Assembly (NCBI GenBank): GCA_001592805.2
Contig: CP051143.1
Location: 62,001-126,000 of the forward strand
Reading direction: 5' to 3'
DNA: 64,000 nt
From: Peltaster fructicola
Lineage: Eukaryota > Ascomycota > Dothideomycetes
The notes below the pieces were generated by a model. That model was given only the letters and a program-made list of their open reading frames with translations, ran no database searches and had not been told where the DNA came from. This document shows positions 1 through 9,842 of the stretch, piece by piece (within the stretch, counting starts at the first letter, position 1; each line of letters begins with the position of its first letter). The translations under genes and the position numbers were made by a program.

Positions 1-135
1 CTGCGAACCGCCATAGACGCCATCGATAAGAGTCTCTTCGTGATGGGCGGTCCAAGCATACCGCATAATAGGCCATTGGCACTGAGAAGAGTAAGCACTC
101 GATTGGAGATTCGTGATGGCATGCTGGTACAATAA
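1..135 (+). CDS. 3' end of a gene cut by the window edge, unknown product
   Basis: Frame 1 is open from the first base to a TAA at 133-135 and gives 44 residues ending in RDGMLVQ. The peptide has an ordinary mixed composition rich in Arg, Leu and Ile (it contains KSLFVMGG and RRVSTRLEIRDG), which reads more like the end of a real protein than random translation. No domain can be recognised in so short a piece. The start, introns and most of the gene lie to the left of the window. It could also be chance; only the neighbouring sequence would settle it. Confidence 0.35.
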   Translation: MRTAIDAIDKSLFVMGGPSIPHNRPLALRRVSTRLEIRDGMLVQ

Positions 136-1265
136 CTAGCAATCTCATTCCAAAGTTGTTGACATCTCTGTTCTTCAAAGTCTTATTGCCTTCAAGAGGC
201 TCGTACAACGGTCGTTTTGCTGGTCTCCGGGTGGTCTGCCGGTCTGTGAGTAGATCGTGATAGATTGTACGACCAAGAAGTGAGTGTTTGATGACCCAAC
301 CACGAGGGAGACCATGCTGGATCGGCGTCAAAGCTGCTTGTCTGATCCGAGTTTCCACAATGTACCAATCTGGAAGGATATTGATTTGACACCATGATGG
401 AAGTTGCTTCCATTTGAGCGCGCTCAGGGCGAATGCGTACGTAGAGGCTGCTGCCAGTGGCCATACGACAGACCACATAGTAGTAGCCATATTAAGATGA
501 GGACCTCCTGCAGTGTCAAATTTGATGCCACTCGTACTCGCCGCTGCGTCTAGGCTCCCCGATCAGAGCGACAGGTCAAGACTCTGCAATGTCTGCGGTA
601 CAAGGCGCAGGATTCCACTGTCCTTGCTTGCTATAGTCTATGACCAGGTGACAGCTCGCCGAAGGTGAAGTGCTTATAGCATCTGCTTGACACAACCTGT
701 CCTGCTCTTCCTTCGATCCTGTGTCATGCTCTTACTTGCGAGCTGAGGCTTGAATTGCATGTCGTATCTCGTGGATCGCACAAGGTTGATGAAGATGGAT
801 TGGGAGGCACACCGCGGCTGTGCTAGTCGAGGTCGCTTTTGAGGCGCCACTTATATGACTGCGTGCCATACATGGTATATCTCAGCTGATCGGTATGATC
901 GCAAAGAGTAGAAGCGTGCACGCTATATGATGGTGTTGCAAGAACAATGGCAGCAGTAGTTGTCGGCCTTTCGATTGTGTCGCTTATAGCCCGAGCTTTA
1001 GTTTCACTCCACCAATGAGCACGTGGCTGCTTCATGGCTTGAACTCTCACACACAACGGACCCAACTACACGAACGCCTTCACGGACGGGCTCGACTGCC
1101 TCGGAATAATTTACAGCACTATCAGGAGTGATCCCCGCATCACTATGCAGCCGACACAGAGTCTGCAGTCCTGGTTAACGGTCGCACTGTCGATCCTCAA
1201 ACACTCTACCTTTCCACCAGGACACTGAGAGACAGCAAGACAATTCCACAACCACAGGCTTCAGC
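136..1265. other. Intergenic stretch, nothing supported
   Basis: Only short open frames occur here (the longest is 94 codons on the minus strand) and none has recognisable protein character. An ATG at about 1145 opens a short plus-strand peptide with a hydrophobic core. It could be a missing 5' exon of the gene that follows, but I cannot connect it by splice sites. Confidence 0.4.
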
Positions 1266-2441
1266 ATGGGCCAAGTACCGTCGACAACGGCGGTATCATC
1301 TGCAGTATCGACAAGCTCTTCAATCACCAGCTACCCACCGTGTCCGTCGGTAGAGCTCACGACCAAATCTATAACACAGACTAGCTCTGTAACGATCTAC
1401 TCTACAAGCACGTACTGAGCCCACGCGATCACAGGTTGGCTAACCTCTACAGCCCGGACGTTCGTGAACTATGTCCCAGCAGCGATAATCACATCTACTG
1501 TGTCAAAGGTTGGCACAGTGTATACTCCAGCACCAGTCACCACTGGATACACCACATTGACCGGCCCGGCCAAGTATGTGCTCAGCCAAGTGCCGGTGAG
1601 CAAGACGATTACTATTCCGGTATGTACTACAAGACCGTTGGCATCGTTGCTGATGGATAGACTGTCTCTGGCTTCACACCACTTCGTTGTGAGGCTACAT
1701 ATCAGCAACCAACTCCACCTACGACTACGTTGTACACGACCGTGACGACCACCTCCGGGTCCGCGGTACAGACGACGTCAACCCAGTCCACCACTCTCAC
1801 GATTACCACGGTAAGCAGGAGTCGTCAAGTCTAACGGCCATTACTGACACAATCGAGACCATCTACACAGCCACAGTGACGCTACCAGCAGTCTACTTCC
1901 TTGGCGTGACAAGTACAATCACACCTACATCGACTATCACTCGCACCAACCCAACGAGCACAGTATGGGCGGCTTGCAATGCGAACAATGGTGTGTTGAG
2001 TCAGGCTATCAAGAGCGAAACTGACAATGCCAGTTGTCCAGGACCATCCATATGGACATGGCTATCTAGGCTATGCTTTCCCACGTGAACCCAACATTGA
2101 GGTAGACTCGATCTCCTTCAGTCCAACAGACTGTTGTGAACGTTGTCAGGTGAGCTTCGTCTCAAGCTCCATATGATTGCTGACCGTAAAGGCCAACGCA
2201 ACTTGCTTCGGAAGTGCTTACTTCCCTTTGCTCGACGTGCCTTGCAAACTGTTCCTTTTAGACCCACAAGGCAGCCAAACGTGCGATCCTTCGTACAATG
2301 GCGGACGCATAGACTACTCCACTCAGCCATTACCGACTCCGTACATTTACGTCGGGTGAGTTAAAGGTGTGTGTCGGAAATACATTGCTGACTTTCTGTA
2401 GCAACGGCGGTTGTGGGCAGGTCCAATTCTACGATGACTGA
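1266..2441 (+). CDS. Thr/Ser-rich, Cys-containing secreted-type protein; 5' end disrupted or unresolved
   Basis: The last five exons join cleanly: an exon ending at 1619, then 1661-1810, 1858-1992, 2042-2149, 2192-2355 and 2402-2441. The introns are 41-49 nt with GT-AG ends, and four have a clear branch point. The product has a long Thr/Ser/Val stretch typical of fungal wall or mucin-like proteins, then a Cys-rich end (CNANNG, DCCERC, NATCFG, VPCKLF, NGGCG) resembling the Cys-rich modules often found C-terminal in such proteins. The 5' part is a problem. An ATG at 1266 starts a T/S-rich frame that hits TGA at 1416-1418, yet the same frame continues T/S-rich beyond it. Either there is an unseen intron, a nonsense change (TGG to TGA would fit), or the true start lies elsewhere. 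No signal peptide was placed. The specific role is unknown. Confidence 0.5.
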
Positions 2442-2618
2442 ACAGTCGTAGTGAGAGTAGCGTGTTGAGAGCGCATATAGCGAGATGAGCATGTCGAGCT
2501 CGTCTTCTCTTGCATGTTTCATGGTGAGGACAGAATGGTTATCCTGTAGATAGGCCGCTGTACCTGTGTCTGCCAAGAACAGCGCGGGTGGAGTCGCAGA
2601 TTGGTCTCACTCGATAGC

Positions 2619-4205
2619 TCATGTCTCAACCTTCTCTGCACTGGAGAGCTCGAGACTGCCAGACCTCTCACTGCGAGGACTCTCCACCGCTCGTTTCTCC
2701 TTGCCGCCCTGGGTACCAATCGTCAAGAATGGGACCAGACAGACTGAGAGGGCAGCACAGGCGAACGAGAACCAGAAGGTTATTGTATATGGCTGTATCT
2801 CCTTGCTCCAGTATGATGCCAACCCAGGATTTTGCTGTGTGGCATTGAACAATGCTGTCGTTATGCCAAAGCCCACAGTCATACACAGCCTCACAATAGT
2901 CTGAAAGATGCCACCTGCAATGGATTGTGACTCTTTCGGAAAGCTTTGCACCACATATAGATTGGCGACTGTGAACTCCAGATCAGCGCCAATGACGACG
3001 AAGAGGAACGACGGAAAGAAGAATGCCCAGTAGCTGCTGTCGACACGATTGAGGGCCGCAAGAAGATAGGCAATAGTGTAGCCCATGGTGCCAGCGAGCA
3101 TCAACAGCTTATTCGAGATACGATGCATGAAGATACCAGCGAAGATGTTCGTGAGGATGCCCATAATGACCATCGGCAGGAGATGAACAGCGACCTGCAG
3201 CGCAGACATGTGCCAGACGTTCTGGAAGAACAGTGCGACGAAGAATTGTCCAGGTGTGAAGGCGAAGAAGCCTAGTGCCAAGATAGCCATGCAGAGACTG
3301 AAGTTCTTGTCCTTCCATATGGACATCGGCATGAGAGGATATGCATAGAAGATCTCCCAGACGACGAAACCGATGAGCAACACGATGCCGATGATCAGCA
3401 GTGCGAGAACATAGGCTGTCTTCCAGCCTTGCTCTGCAGTATCTCCCAAGCTCAACGCTGCGCTGAACATACCAATGCCAGCAATAGTCAGGATGGTACC
3501 GACGATGTCAAACCTCTTTACTGTCTGCCAAGTGAATTTCTCCTTGACAGATGGATCTTGAGGAATTGTGAAGCAGCCTATGATCGAGAAGAGCAGGAAG
3601 ATGATGGCGATCAGATAGTAGCTCGCTCGCCAGTTGAAGATCTGCGTTGCGATACCAGAGAAGATCGTACCGAAGACAAATCCGAGCGGATTGCCAGCCG
3701 AGAAGCAAGCAAAGGCAGCATTCTTCCTCTTGCTAGGCTGGTCATATATGATGCCAAGCAAGCCGATCGCTGGCGGAACAGCGCTGGCCGAGACGAGTCC
3801 TAAGAAGCCTGATAGCACATCAAGCGTCAAAGGATCCTTCGAGAAGCCTGCACCCAGAGCAAAGACAGCGTAGAGAAGTAAGGAACCAACGAACATCGAC
3901 TTCCGTCCGAAGAGGTCAGCTAGCTTGCCGAAGAAGAGCAGGAATGCACCACTTGCGAGTGATGTTGCCGACGTGATCCATGTGATCTCAGCAGTTGTCA
4001 TGTTGAGGTCTGCGCCGACGAACGACGAGATGACTGTAACAGCACCTGCAAGCCAAGCACTCATCGCAATAGCCATAGTGCACGTGAGGACGAAGAGAGC
4101 CTCTTGTATAGTCGATTTGAAGCATGCTGGGCGAACATTGGTCGTCTCAACGCGCTCAAGCGCCTCCAGCGACGTCGGCTCGACTGTGGGCTTCTCCTCA
4201 GCCAT
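2619..4205 (-). CDS. MFS multidrug-type exporter, DHA2-like (about 14 TM)
   Basis: A single exon encodes 528 residues from the ATG at 4203-4205; an upstream in-frame ATG at 4238 would add 11 residues and is less likely because MAEEKP begins a typical acidic cytosolic tail. The family signature GKLADLFGRK lies near residue 95 between TM2 and TM3, and the Pro-rich AVPPAIGLLG segment fits the antiporter motif of TM5. Numerous hydrophobic spans follow, including TWKTAYVLALL and FVALFFQNVW, with a Ser/Glu-rich C-terminal tail. Such proteins sit in the plasma membrane and export toxic compounds by proton antiport; the substrate cannot be read from sequence. The gene lies head-to-tail with a decayed Zn2Cys6 gene and about 1.7 kb from ArsH, so a detoxification role is plausible but inferred. 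Confidence 0.88.
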   Translation of the reverse strand: MAEEKPTVEPTSLEALERVETTNVRPACFKSTIQEALFVLTCTMAIAMSAWLAGAVTVISSFVGADLNMTTAEITWITSATSLASGAFLLFFGKLADLFGRKSMFVGSLLLYAVFALGAGFSKDPLTLDVLSGFLGLVSASAVPPAIGLLGIIYDQPSKRKNAAFACFSAGNPLGFVFGTIFSGIATQIFNWRASYYLIAIIFLLFSIIGCFTIPQDPSVKEKFTWQTVKRFDIVGTILTIAGIGMFSAALSLGDTAEQGWKTAYVLALLIIGIVLLIGFVVWEIFYAYPLMPMSIWKDKNFSLCMAILALGFFAFTPGQFFVALFFQNVWHMSALQVAVHLLPMVIMGILTNIFAGIFMHRISNKLLMLAGTMGYTIAYLLAALNRVDSSYWAFFFPSFLFVVIGADLEFTVANLYVVQSFPKESQSIAGGIFQTIVRLCMTVGFGITTALFNATQQNPGLASYWSKEIQPYTITFWFSFACAALSVCLVPFLTIGTQGGKEKRAVESPRSERSGSLELSSAEKVET

Positions 4206-4730
4206 TGTGATGTGGTAGCTAGTCGAGCATGTTAGCAATCGATAGCAAAACGGAACTCTCGTCTTATAGAAATGCGATCCAAGGCGAGGGAGTTATCACG
4301 GCAGATGCACCAAGAAACTTTAGTGATCGACCGTGGAAGATTGTGTAATCCATCTATGCGGAATCCAGCCGCGATTCCGCGATCATTAGTGATGCTCATT
4401 GTCGGCGGCTAATCAGCAAGATCAAGACTTCAAGTGCACTCTTCTTGCAGTCATGAGCATGTAGATATGTCCTCTTCTGGACGCCGCAGTGCACTTTGTT
4501 GAGCTGCGATTGTGTCACACATGACAATGTAAGGCTAGTCGGCGTATCGTCCACGTTTCAGACGGTCACAGCCCACCGAAGACCATTCGAGACTACGATC
4601 ACAACACCCGCTCCTGCTGTGCTGCGAAAGAACACACATCCAGCAAGCCAGACTCGGTGACTGCGAGACTACGACTCTGGCGGCTCTTTAAGCACTCGTC
4701 CGCGCAGTGTCGAGCTCTAATGATGCTGGC
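4206..4730. other. Promoter-side intergenic region of the MFS gene
   Basis: A 525-nt stretch upstream of the MFS start and downstream of the decayed regulator. No coding frame of protein character is seen on either strand. It should contain the MFS promoter; no specific site can be assigned. Confidence 0.4.
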
Positions 4731-5340
4731 TCAGTCGGCGCCAGCACCATTTGAACCAGCTTGCAGTACATCGATCATGCGCTTGAGTAGTAGCCGCTTG
4801 TAATGTGCTTGATCGTCACTTGTTCCAGCCGATCGAGCTTCATGCCAGCGGAGTATGCAGTATCAGCGACAGCGAGATCCGACTTACTTGTATCAGTGAA
4901 GACACGGCGAACGATCCTGCGATCCCATCCACTATTCCAGATGCCTGGGTAGTGAAGCTCGACATGATGCATGTTGTGGCAAAGCTTTCATGCTCAGACA
5001 CAATGGACAGAGACTGCAGAGACGTGCACGTCTGCGAAGAGGTGGACAATGTGAGCGGAGTGTCAACAGAGCGTCGATGGTTGTCCCAAGCAGAAAGCTG
5101 CTCATACGTGGCCAGCTTTGTTGTCAGCTCATTATTCATACGCTTGAGAGCCTGAAGGCGACTCTCGATCGGAGTCGACTGTGTCACGGAAGCAGTCAGC
5201 ACCTCGTTTCACGCAAGCCGAACACGTCGGTCGTGCGCCATTACCTTGTCGTTGTCCAATAGGAGTGTCTTGGAACACACAAGACTATGAGCTTACGGCG
5301 CTCTTACGCTTGCGGCATGGATATACGCGCGAGGCGTGAT
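4731..5340 (-). pseudogene. Decayed Zn(II)2Cys6 transcription-factor gene
   Basis: On the minus strand around 5200-5330 a zinc-cluster signature can be read: PCRKRKSA, a possible intron starting GTAAGC, then NGARPTCSAC followed by VKRGADC. That is the C-x2-C-x6-C second half of a Gal4-type binuclear cluster. It is followed one frame off by STPIESRLQALKRMNNEL, the usual linker and coiled-coil start (5202 downward). A further well-formed donor (GTAAGT) follows SSLIQ near 4888, and a plausible C-terminus (KRMIDVLQAG, stop at 4731-4733) is in yet another frame. The first Cys is replaced by Val, the third is not encoded without an indel, and at least two frame breaks are needed. The whole is only about 200 codons. 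It is best read as a remnant of a pathway regulator beside the MFS gene. A small functional gene with sequencing errors is the alternative. Confidence 0.55.
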
Positions 5341-5766
5341 ACTATCCTGGGCTTCATGATTCCCGGGTGATGTGGTCGTGCGTGCTCCTACATATCTATC
5401 AGCCTAACGATACGTCAACCAGTCGTATGTCTGTGAGCGCTCGATGGACCGTAGACACCAGACAGCACGCCGCTGATGGGCAAGAGACGATGTAGAGTTC
5501 GGAATCGCACAGCCGTCGAGTATTACTATGTATGTCTGAAGGCGTGCCGTGTGACTGCTGGAATGATTTGGATGCTGGGTGGCCTGAGGCTCGAGATTGG
5601 TGATTAGTCATCGAGACCTAGCCAATCTATAGAAGTATAGCTCACCAACCTAATAGATGCGTTAGTCAGATGAAAATGACGGTGTCCGTAGCAGTGACAG
5701 ATCACTGCATGATCACGACCACTTACTCTGACCTCAGCCCTTATCTTGCAAAATCCTCACACCTGT
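5341..5766. other. Intergenic region upstream of ArsH
   Basis: No supported gene. Short frames on both strands lack protein character. The segment should contain the ArsH promoter and possibly the 5' part of the decayed regulator's locus. Confidence 0.35.
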
Positions 5767-5865
5767 ATGCTTGGCCTCAAGACATTGCACTGGTCAGTGC
5801 CGCTTAAGACGCTCTCACTACACAGAACAGCAGTACCTCGCCACATCTCGCACGCCAATCGTCCA

Positions 5866-6862
5866 ATGGCCATGCCTTTGCAACAGGTAAATGGCTTGTC
5901 GTCTATACCGTCCTCACTGGCAATCTCAACAACCGAGGACGATCCTGATGTCCGAACCAGGTATCGACCTTTCCTCTCCTCAACAAGCAGCACATCTGAG
6001 GATTGGATTGAGAAGTTAGAGCTCACCAGCATCGAAAGCATGGTTCGAGAGTCGTTGGAGAACGACCCTTCGAAGCGTCTTCGAGTTCTCGTGCTCTATG
6101 GAAGCCTTCGAGCACGGTATGGTCTCGACAGCTGGCTCTAGTACAAAACTGATCGACGACTATCAGTTCCTTCTCTAAAGCACTGGCACACGAATGTGCC
6201 CGGATTCTGTTCAGGCTTGGATGTGATGTCCGCGTCTTCAATCCAGCTGGCTTACCTGTCAAAGATGACGTTGGAGACCAGCATCCTATGGTCCAGGAGC
6301 TCAGGAAGCTGAGCGAATGGAGCGAAGGTCATGTCTGGGTTTCGCCTGAGCAACACGGCAACGTCGTGAGTAATGCCTTGATGTTGTTGTACGCTGACCA
6401 AATGCTAATGCTTTGTGTCAAAAGACTGCTGTCTTCAAGAATCAGATAGACTGGATACCACTCAGTACGGGCTCAGTGCGACCTACACAAGGACGGACAC
6501 TTGCTATCGCTCAAGTCAGTGGCGGATCACAGTCCTTCAACACTGTCAATACGCTTCGCATCTTGGGCAGATGGATGCGAATGTTCACCATTCCAAATCA
6601 ATCGTCAGTACCGAAGGCTTATACACAATTCATGCCCGATGCTGAGGGTGTCGATCGCATGATTGCCTCGTCTAATCGTGATCGAGTTGTCGATTGCATG
6701 GAGGAGTTTGTCAAGTTCACATTGATCATGAGACCTCATCTCAGACTATTCGACGATCGTTATAGCGAGAGGTTAGCAAAGCCTCCGCCGCCGTCGAATG
6801 GACACAAGCAAGATCCGAAGAACGGCAGTGCAGTCAATGGAGTGGACTTAAAAGCTCTCTGA
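5866..6862 (+). CDS. arsH: ArsH-type NADPH-dependent FMN reductase
   Basis: Exons 5866-6116, 6167-6365 and 6425-6862 join in frame to 295 residues; an in-frame ATG at 5767 would give 328. The flavodoxin-like fold starts at [19 protein letters not shown], the FMN phosphate loop. The ArsH hallmarks follow in order: [61 protein letters not shown] and [10 protein letters not shown], then the [14 protein letters not shown] helix. ArsH enzymes are soluble, usually tetrameric, and oxidise trivalent methylarsenicals or reduce quinones, metals and azo dyes using NADPH and FMN. The C-terminal 30 residues are Pro/Asn-rich and not part of the fold. The MFS exporter and regulator remnant lie upstream on the other strand; no ArsB or ACR3 arsenite pump is seen in the window. 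Confidence 0.92.
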
Positions 6863-7423
6863 TGTCGAGTAGCACTAGAACAAGGACCCGTCTCACTACT
6901 GGCCTCGGCGTATGCTATGGAGAATGACGAGCAGTAGCATAGTATGACGGCGATCATCACGGTGGACGGGACAGCCTGCGAGCAGGGCATTGGGAGATAC
7001 GAGCGGATGGCAGCAATACGTGGTATCATCAGATTACAACAAATATGCTTGAAGGAGCGCAGATCTTACGAGGAGCGAAGTTTCTGGATAGACGACTGGT
7101 CTCAATACTCGACAAGAACAAGTCGAAAGCATAACAGATGGAACCATAGGAGAGACTCGTCGGTACTGGGCATTATGCCAGTATAGCACTGTCTCACTCG
7201 CGGTTGCATTCCCCGACTAGTGTCTAAGACACCGCGGCGTATGCAAGCACAAAAGGCTATACGGGATGCCGATGATATTGCGTTGTATCGATCTTACAGA
7301 CCCGAAAGGTTGAATACAGCAGTGGACAGCTGGGTGTCGTTGTCAGCAGCAACGTGTGCACATGCATTCATGCTCTAATCTACAACTACCAATATACAAC
7401 CTACATAGGACGACATACATATG
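6863..7423. other. Convergent 3' intergenic region, nothing supported
   Basis: A 561-nt gap between the ArsH stop and the Cyc2-like stop. A plus-strand frame of 80 codons (6944-7186) is open but has no recognisable features and no splice context. Most of this should be 3' UTR. Confidence 0.35.
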
Positions 7424-8548
7424 TTACAGCTTCACCACTTGCCAGCCTTGTAGGTTCATTCGTGACAAAGCACCTCCAAGTTTTCCTTGCTCTTCCCTGC
7501 CATTGACGAACTGTTTGGGACCAGCCCAGTAGTTGATAAATCCTTCAGGACCCGAAACGAAGATGAGTTTATCGGCATTGTCTGCTTGAGCTGACTGCAG
7601 CAGTCTCGTGATGGTACCAGGCCTGATCCTGCACTGCTCTTCGTCGACAAAATAGTCAACCTTGAGGGACCCTCTGTCTGTACGCGCTTGCTGCTTCAGT
7701 ATGTCAAGCAGCAACACAATGGTATTCCTCTCTGTGGTCTCTTGGACTTGTGAGCCGGCAAGCCAAGTCCAGGTACTTGCGATAATGCCCTGATCCACAG
7801 GAGTATCACTGACAGCCCCAGGACAGTCTTCCCTCTTCCTGCTAGCCCATAACACATGTACGTCGGCCTTGGAGGCGAGGGCATCTGCAGTCTTCAATGC
7901 AGGAGCAATTCCAGTCCCGCCAGCCAGGAAGATGACCTGCTTTGTATTCTTTGGGAACGCATAATCCTTGTATGGCCCTCTGACCTCAATATCCTGTCCC
8001 AACGCCAGAGTATGCAAGTAACCTGATACCTCGCCTTTCTCTTCCTTCCGTATGAGCAATCTCAGCGTGTCAATTGGCTCGCCCGGTATGGGCGGAAGCA
8101 TGGTATATGAGCGAGCGATCTGCAATTGAGGTTGCTTGAGCTGTACGCTGTAGATTCCACCATCTGCACTGATGTTTGTGCCAGCTGATAGCCGAGAAGT
8201 CACTGGCTTGAGGGTGAAGATCGAGCATGTCGATGACACTGCTTCCTTGTCGACAAGAGTAAACTTCGCGAAGCCGTCTGAGGCCTTTGGCTTTTCTCCT
8301 ATTGACGCATGTCTCCGTTTGTAGGCCGCATACGCAAGTGCAATGCCGGCACCGACAAGGACTGCTGTCGCGCGACTGCGAACTGTGGCTTTCGGTTTTG
8401 GTCCTTCAGCAGGGCCGGGTGCCTCGTACTTCACGTCATCGTTGCGGTACCGATGTTGCTGCGTGAAGCATCTCCGATATGGTAGCCTCGTATGCCGTAC
8501 ATGCTGGATCTGTATATGAACATGTCGACATGCCAGTCGAGATTTCAT
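7424..8548 (-). CDS. CYC2: Cyc2-like mitochondrial FAD/NAD(P) oxidoreductase
   Basis: One exon encodes 374 residues from the ATG at 8546-8548 (a further ATG 15 codons upstream is open but less likely). The N-terminus is rich in Arg and His without acids (MKSRLACRHVHIQ), typical of a mitochondrial presequence, followed by a hydrophobic segment near residues 60-75 (AVLVGAGIALAYAAY). Then comes a ferredoxin-reductase-type module: the FAD-binding RSYTMLPP, the nucleotide-binding AGGTGIAPALKTA and the C-terminal VSGPEGFINYWAG. In yeast, Cyc2 is an inner-membrane flavoprotein that supports haem attachment to cytochrome c. The fold is certain. The Cyc2 assignment rests on the presequence, single TM and overall length, and cytochrome b5 reductase-like proteins are the alternative. 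Confidence 0.75.
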   Translation of the reverse strand: MKSRLACRHVHIQIQHVRHTRLPYRRCFTQQHRYRNDDVKYEAPGPAEGPKPKATVRSRATAVLVGAGIALAYAAYKRRHASIGEKPKASDGFAKFTLVDKEAVSSTCSIFTLKPVTSRLSAGTNISADGGIYSVQLKQPQLQIARSYTMLPPIPGEPIDTLRLLIRKEEKGEVSGYLHTLALGQDIEVRGPYKDYAFPKNTKQVIFLAGGTGIAPALKTADALASKADVHVLWASRKREDCPGAVSDTPVDQGIIASTWTWLAGSQVQETTERNTIVLLLDILKQQARTDRGSLKVDYFVDEEQCRIRPGTITRLLQSAQADNADKLIFVSGPEGFINYWAGPKQFVNGREEQGKLGGALSRMNLQGWQVVKL

Positions 8549-8778
8549 GCTTGAGCTGTGAAAGAGAAGTATGTAGTTCAAGAATTTATGCAAGTGATGG
8601 AGTCAAACTTGCGCCTGGCGCTCCCACCATCATCACCACAACACAAGCGTCCAGAGTGCATCCAAAGCACAAGACGAACAAGGAGAGGGCGCACTAAAGA
8701 ATACCTGTCGATGTCAACACGCCATATGAACGGTCGAGTGAAAGGAGAAGTCTAACAGGCGTCTATGTGACTACCACT

Positions 8779-9660
8779 CTATGCGCTAACACGCGCCTGC
8801 AATGCCTTCCACAACTCTTCATCAATAGCACCCTGAGAGATGTTCATGGCCAGCGCTTGGACATTGGACTCTTTCTCGTGCAGTTCATCCACAAAAGCGC
8901 ACAACTCTTGCGCCGCCTCCTCGTCCGGTATAGCAACCATTGTATCTGTATTCGGACTCCAGACAATGCCAGACATCGAGATGTCGAGACTCAATGCCTT
9001 CGAGACTGCATCGCCTACAGCTCTTGTCTGTTCAGGTTCGGTGAAGACCACGACCTGTCCGTCCTCCAGCTCATCGATATCAGTAGCACCAGCATCGAGT
9101 GCGGCGTCCAATGCTTCGGCAGAAGTGATCCCATCCTGCTTCTCAAACACAATCCTGCCTCTTTTCTCGAAGAGGTAGCTCGACGGTGTCGCTACGCCTC
9201 CTGCAACTTTGATAACATTCTTCACAGCCGCGATCGTTCTTGCTTTGCCATCTGTCTCGCATTCGATGATCAAGCCGACATTGTTGGGCATGATAGCCTC
9301 AATGGTGACGTTCTCGAGGTTTCCTCCATCAGGACTTCGGCCTTGACCTCGTGCAATGGCTGCTTCGATGCCAGTCTTTGGGAAGCCTTCGCGCTTGGCT
9401 TTGACGATCAGATCTGCCAGACGAGGATTCAGATTGGGATCAGCACCGAATAGCCTCGATGCTGTAGCCAGTTCTTGCGCAAAGATCGAACGCTGTTTGT
9501 TTCGAGCTGCGTCATTTTTGCCCTTGTCGTGTCTGATCTTCGACCAGCGATTGTGGCCAGAAAGGCATGTTGTTGTCGCATGAATACGGCGATGCTGTGT
9601 GGTGAGTAAATGCTTGCATGCTTGCCATACCGGCAGGGATGCGCCTCGACTAGGAGCCAT
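8779..9660 (-). CDS. TACO1/YebC (DUF28) family protein, mitochondrial
   Basis: One exon, 293 residues from the ATG at 9658-9660 (MAPSRG); an ATG seven codons upstream is also in frame. A basic N-terminus of about 30 residues precedes the diagnostic start of the family, SGHNRWSKIRHDKGKNDAARN. It continues with NPRLADLIVKAKREGFPK, IEAIMPNNVGLIIECETD, VKNVIKVAGG, SYLFEKRGRI and the acidic TDIDELEDG. Members of this family act on translation; in mitochondria, TACO1 promotes translation of COX1, and the fungal relative is mitochondrial. The length matches the family. The gene is divergent from LAA1, with 182 nt between start codons. Confidence 0.88.
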   Translation of the reverse strand: MAPSRGASLPVWQACKHLLTTQHRRIHATTTCLSGHNRWSKIRHDKGKNDAARNKQRSIFAQELATASRLFGADPNLNPRLADLIVKAKREGFPKTGIEAAIARGQGRSPDGGNLENVTIEAIMPNNVGLIIECETDGKARTIAAVKNVIKVAGGVATPSSYLFEKRGRIVFEKQDGITSAEALDAALDAGATDIDELEDGQVVVFTEPEQTRAVGDAVSKALSLDISMSGIVWSPNTDTMVAIPDEEAAQELCAFVDELHEKESNVQALAMNISQGAIDEELWKALQARVSA

Positions 9661-9842
9661 GTCTAGATGGAATGAACGCACGCTGGAGCTCAGGCTTGGA
9701 GGCTTGAAATTGCGGAGCGACGGACATGGTCATTCTAACCTCAGCCAATATGACCTAATGAACAAGGCTCCACCTGTCAACAAGGCGCTCGTCAAGGCTC
9801 CCATACTATTGTCTTGAGCAATGCTGCGTCTACCAATACACA

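Noticed and set aside
6944-7186. 80-codon plus-strand frame after ArsH
   Set aside because: No recognisable features; most likely 3' UTR.
8767-9453. 228-codon plus-strand frame
   Set aside because: It is antisense to the well-supported TACO1-family gene.
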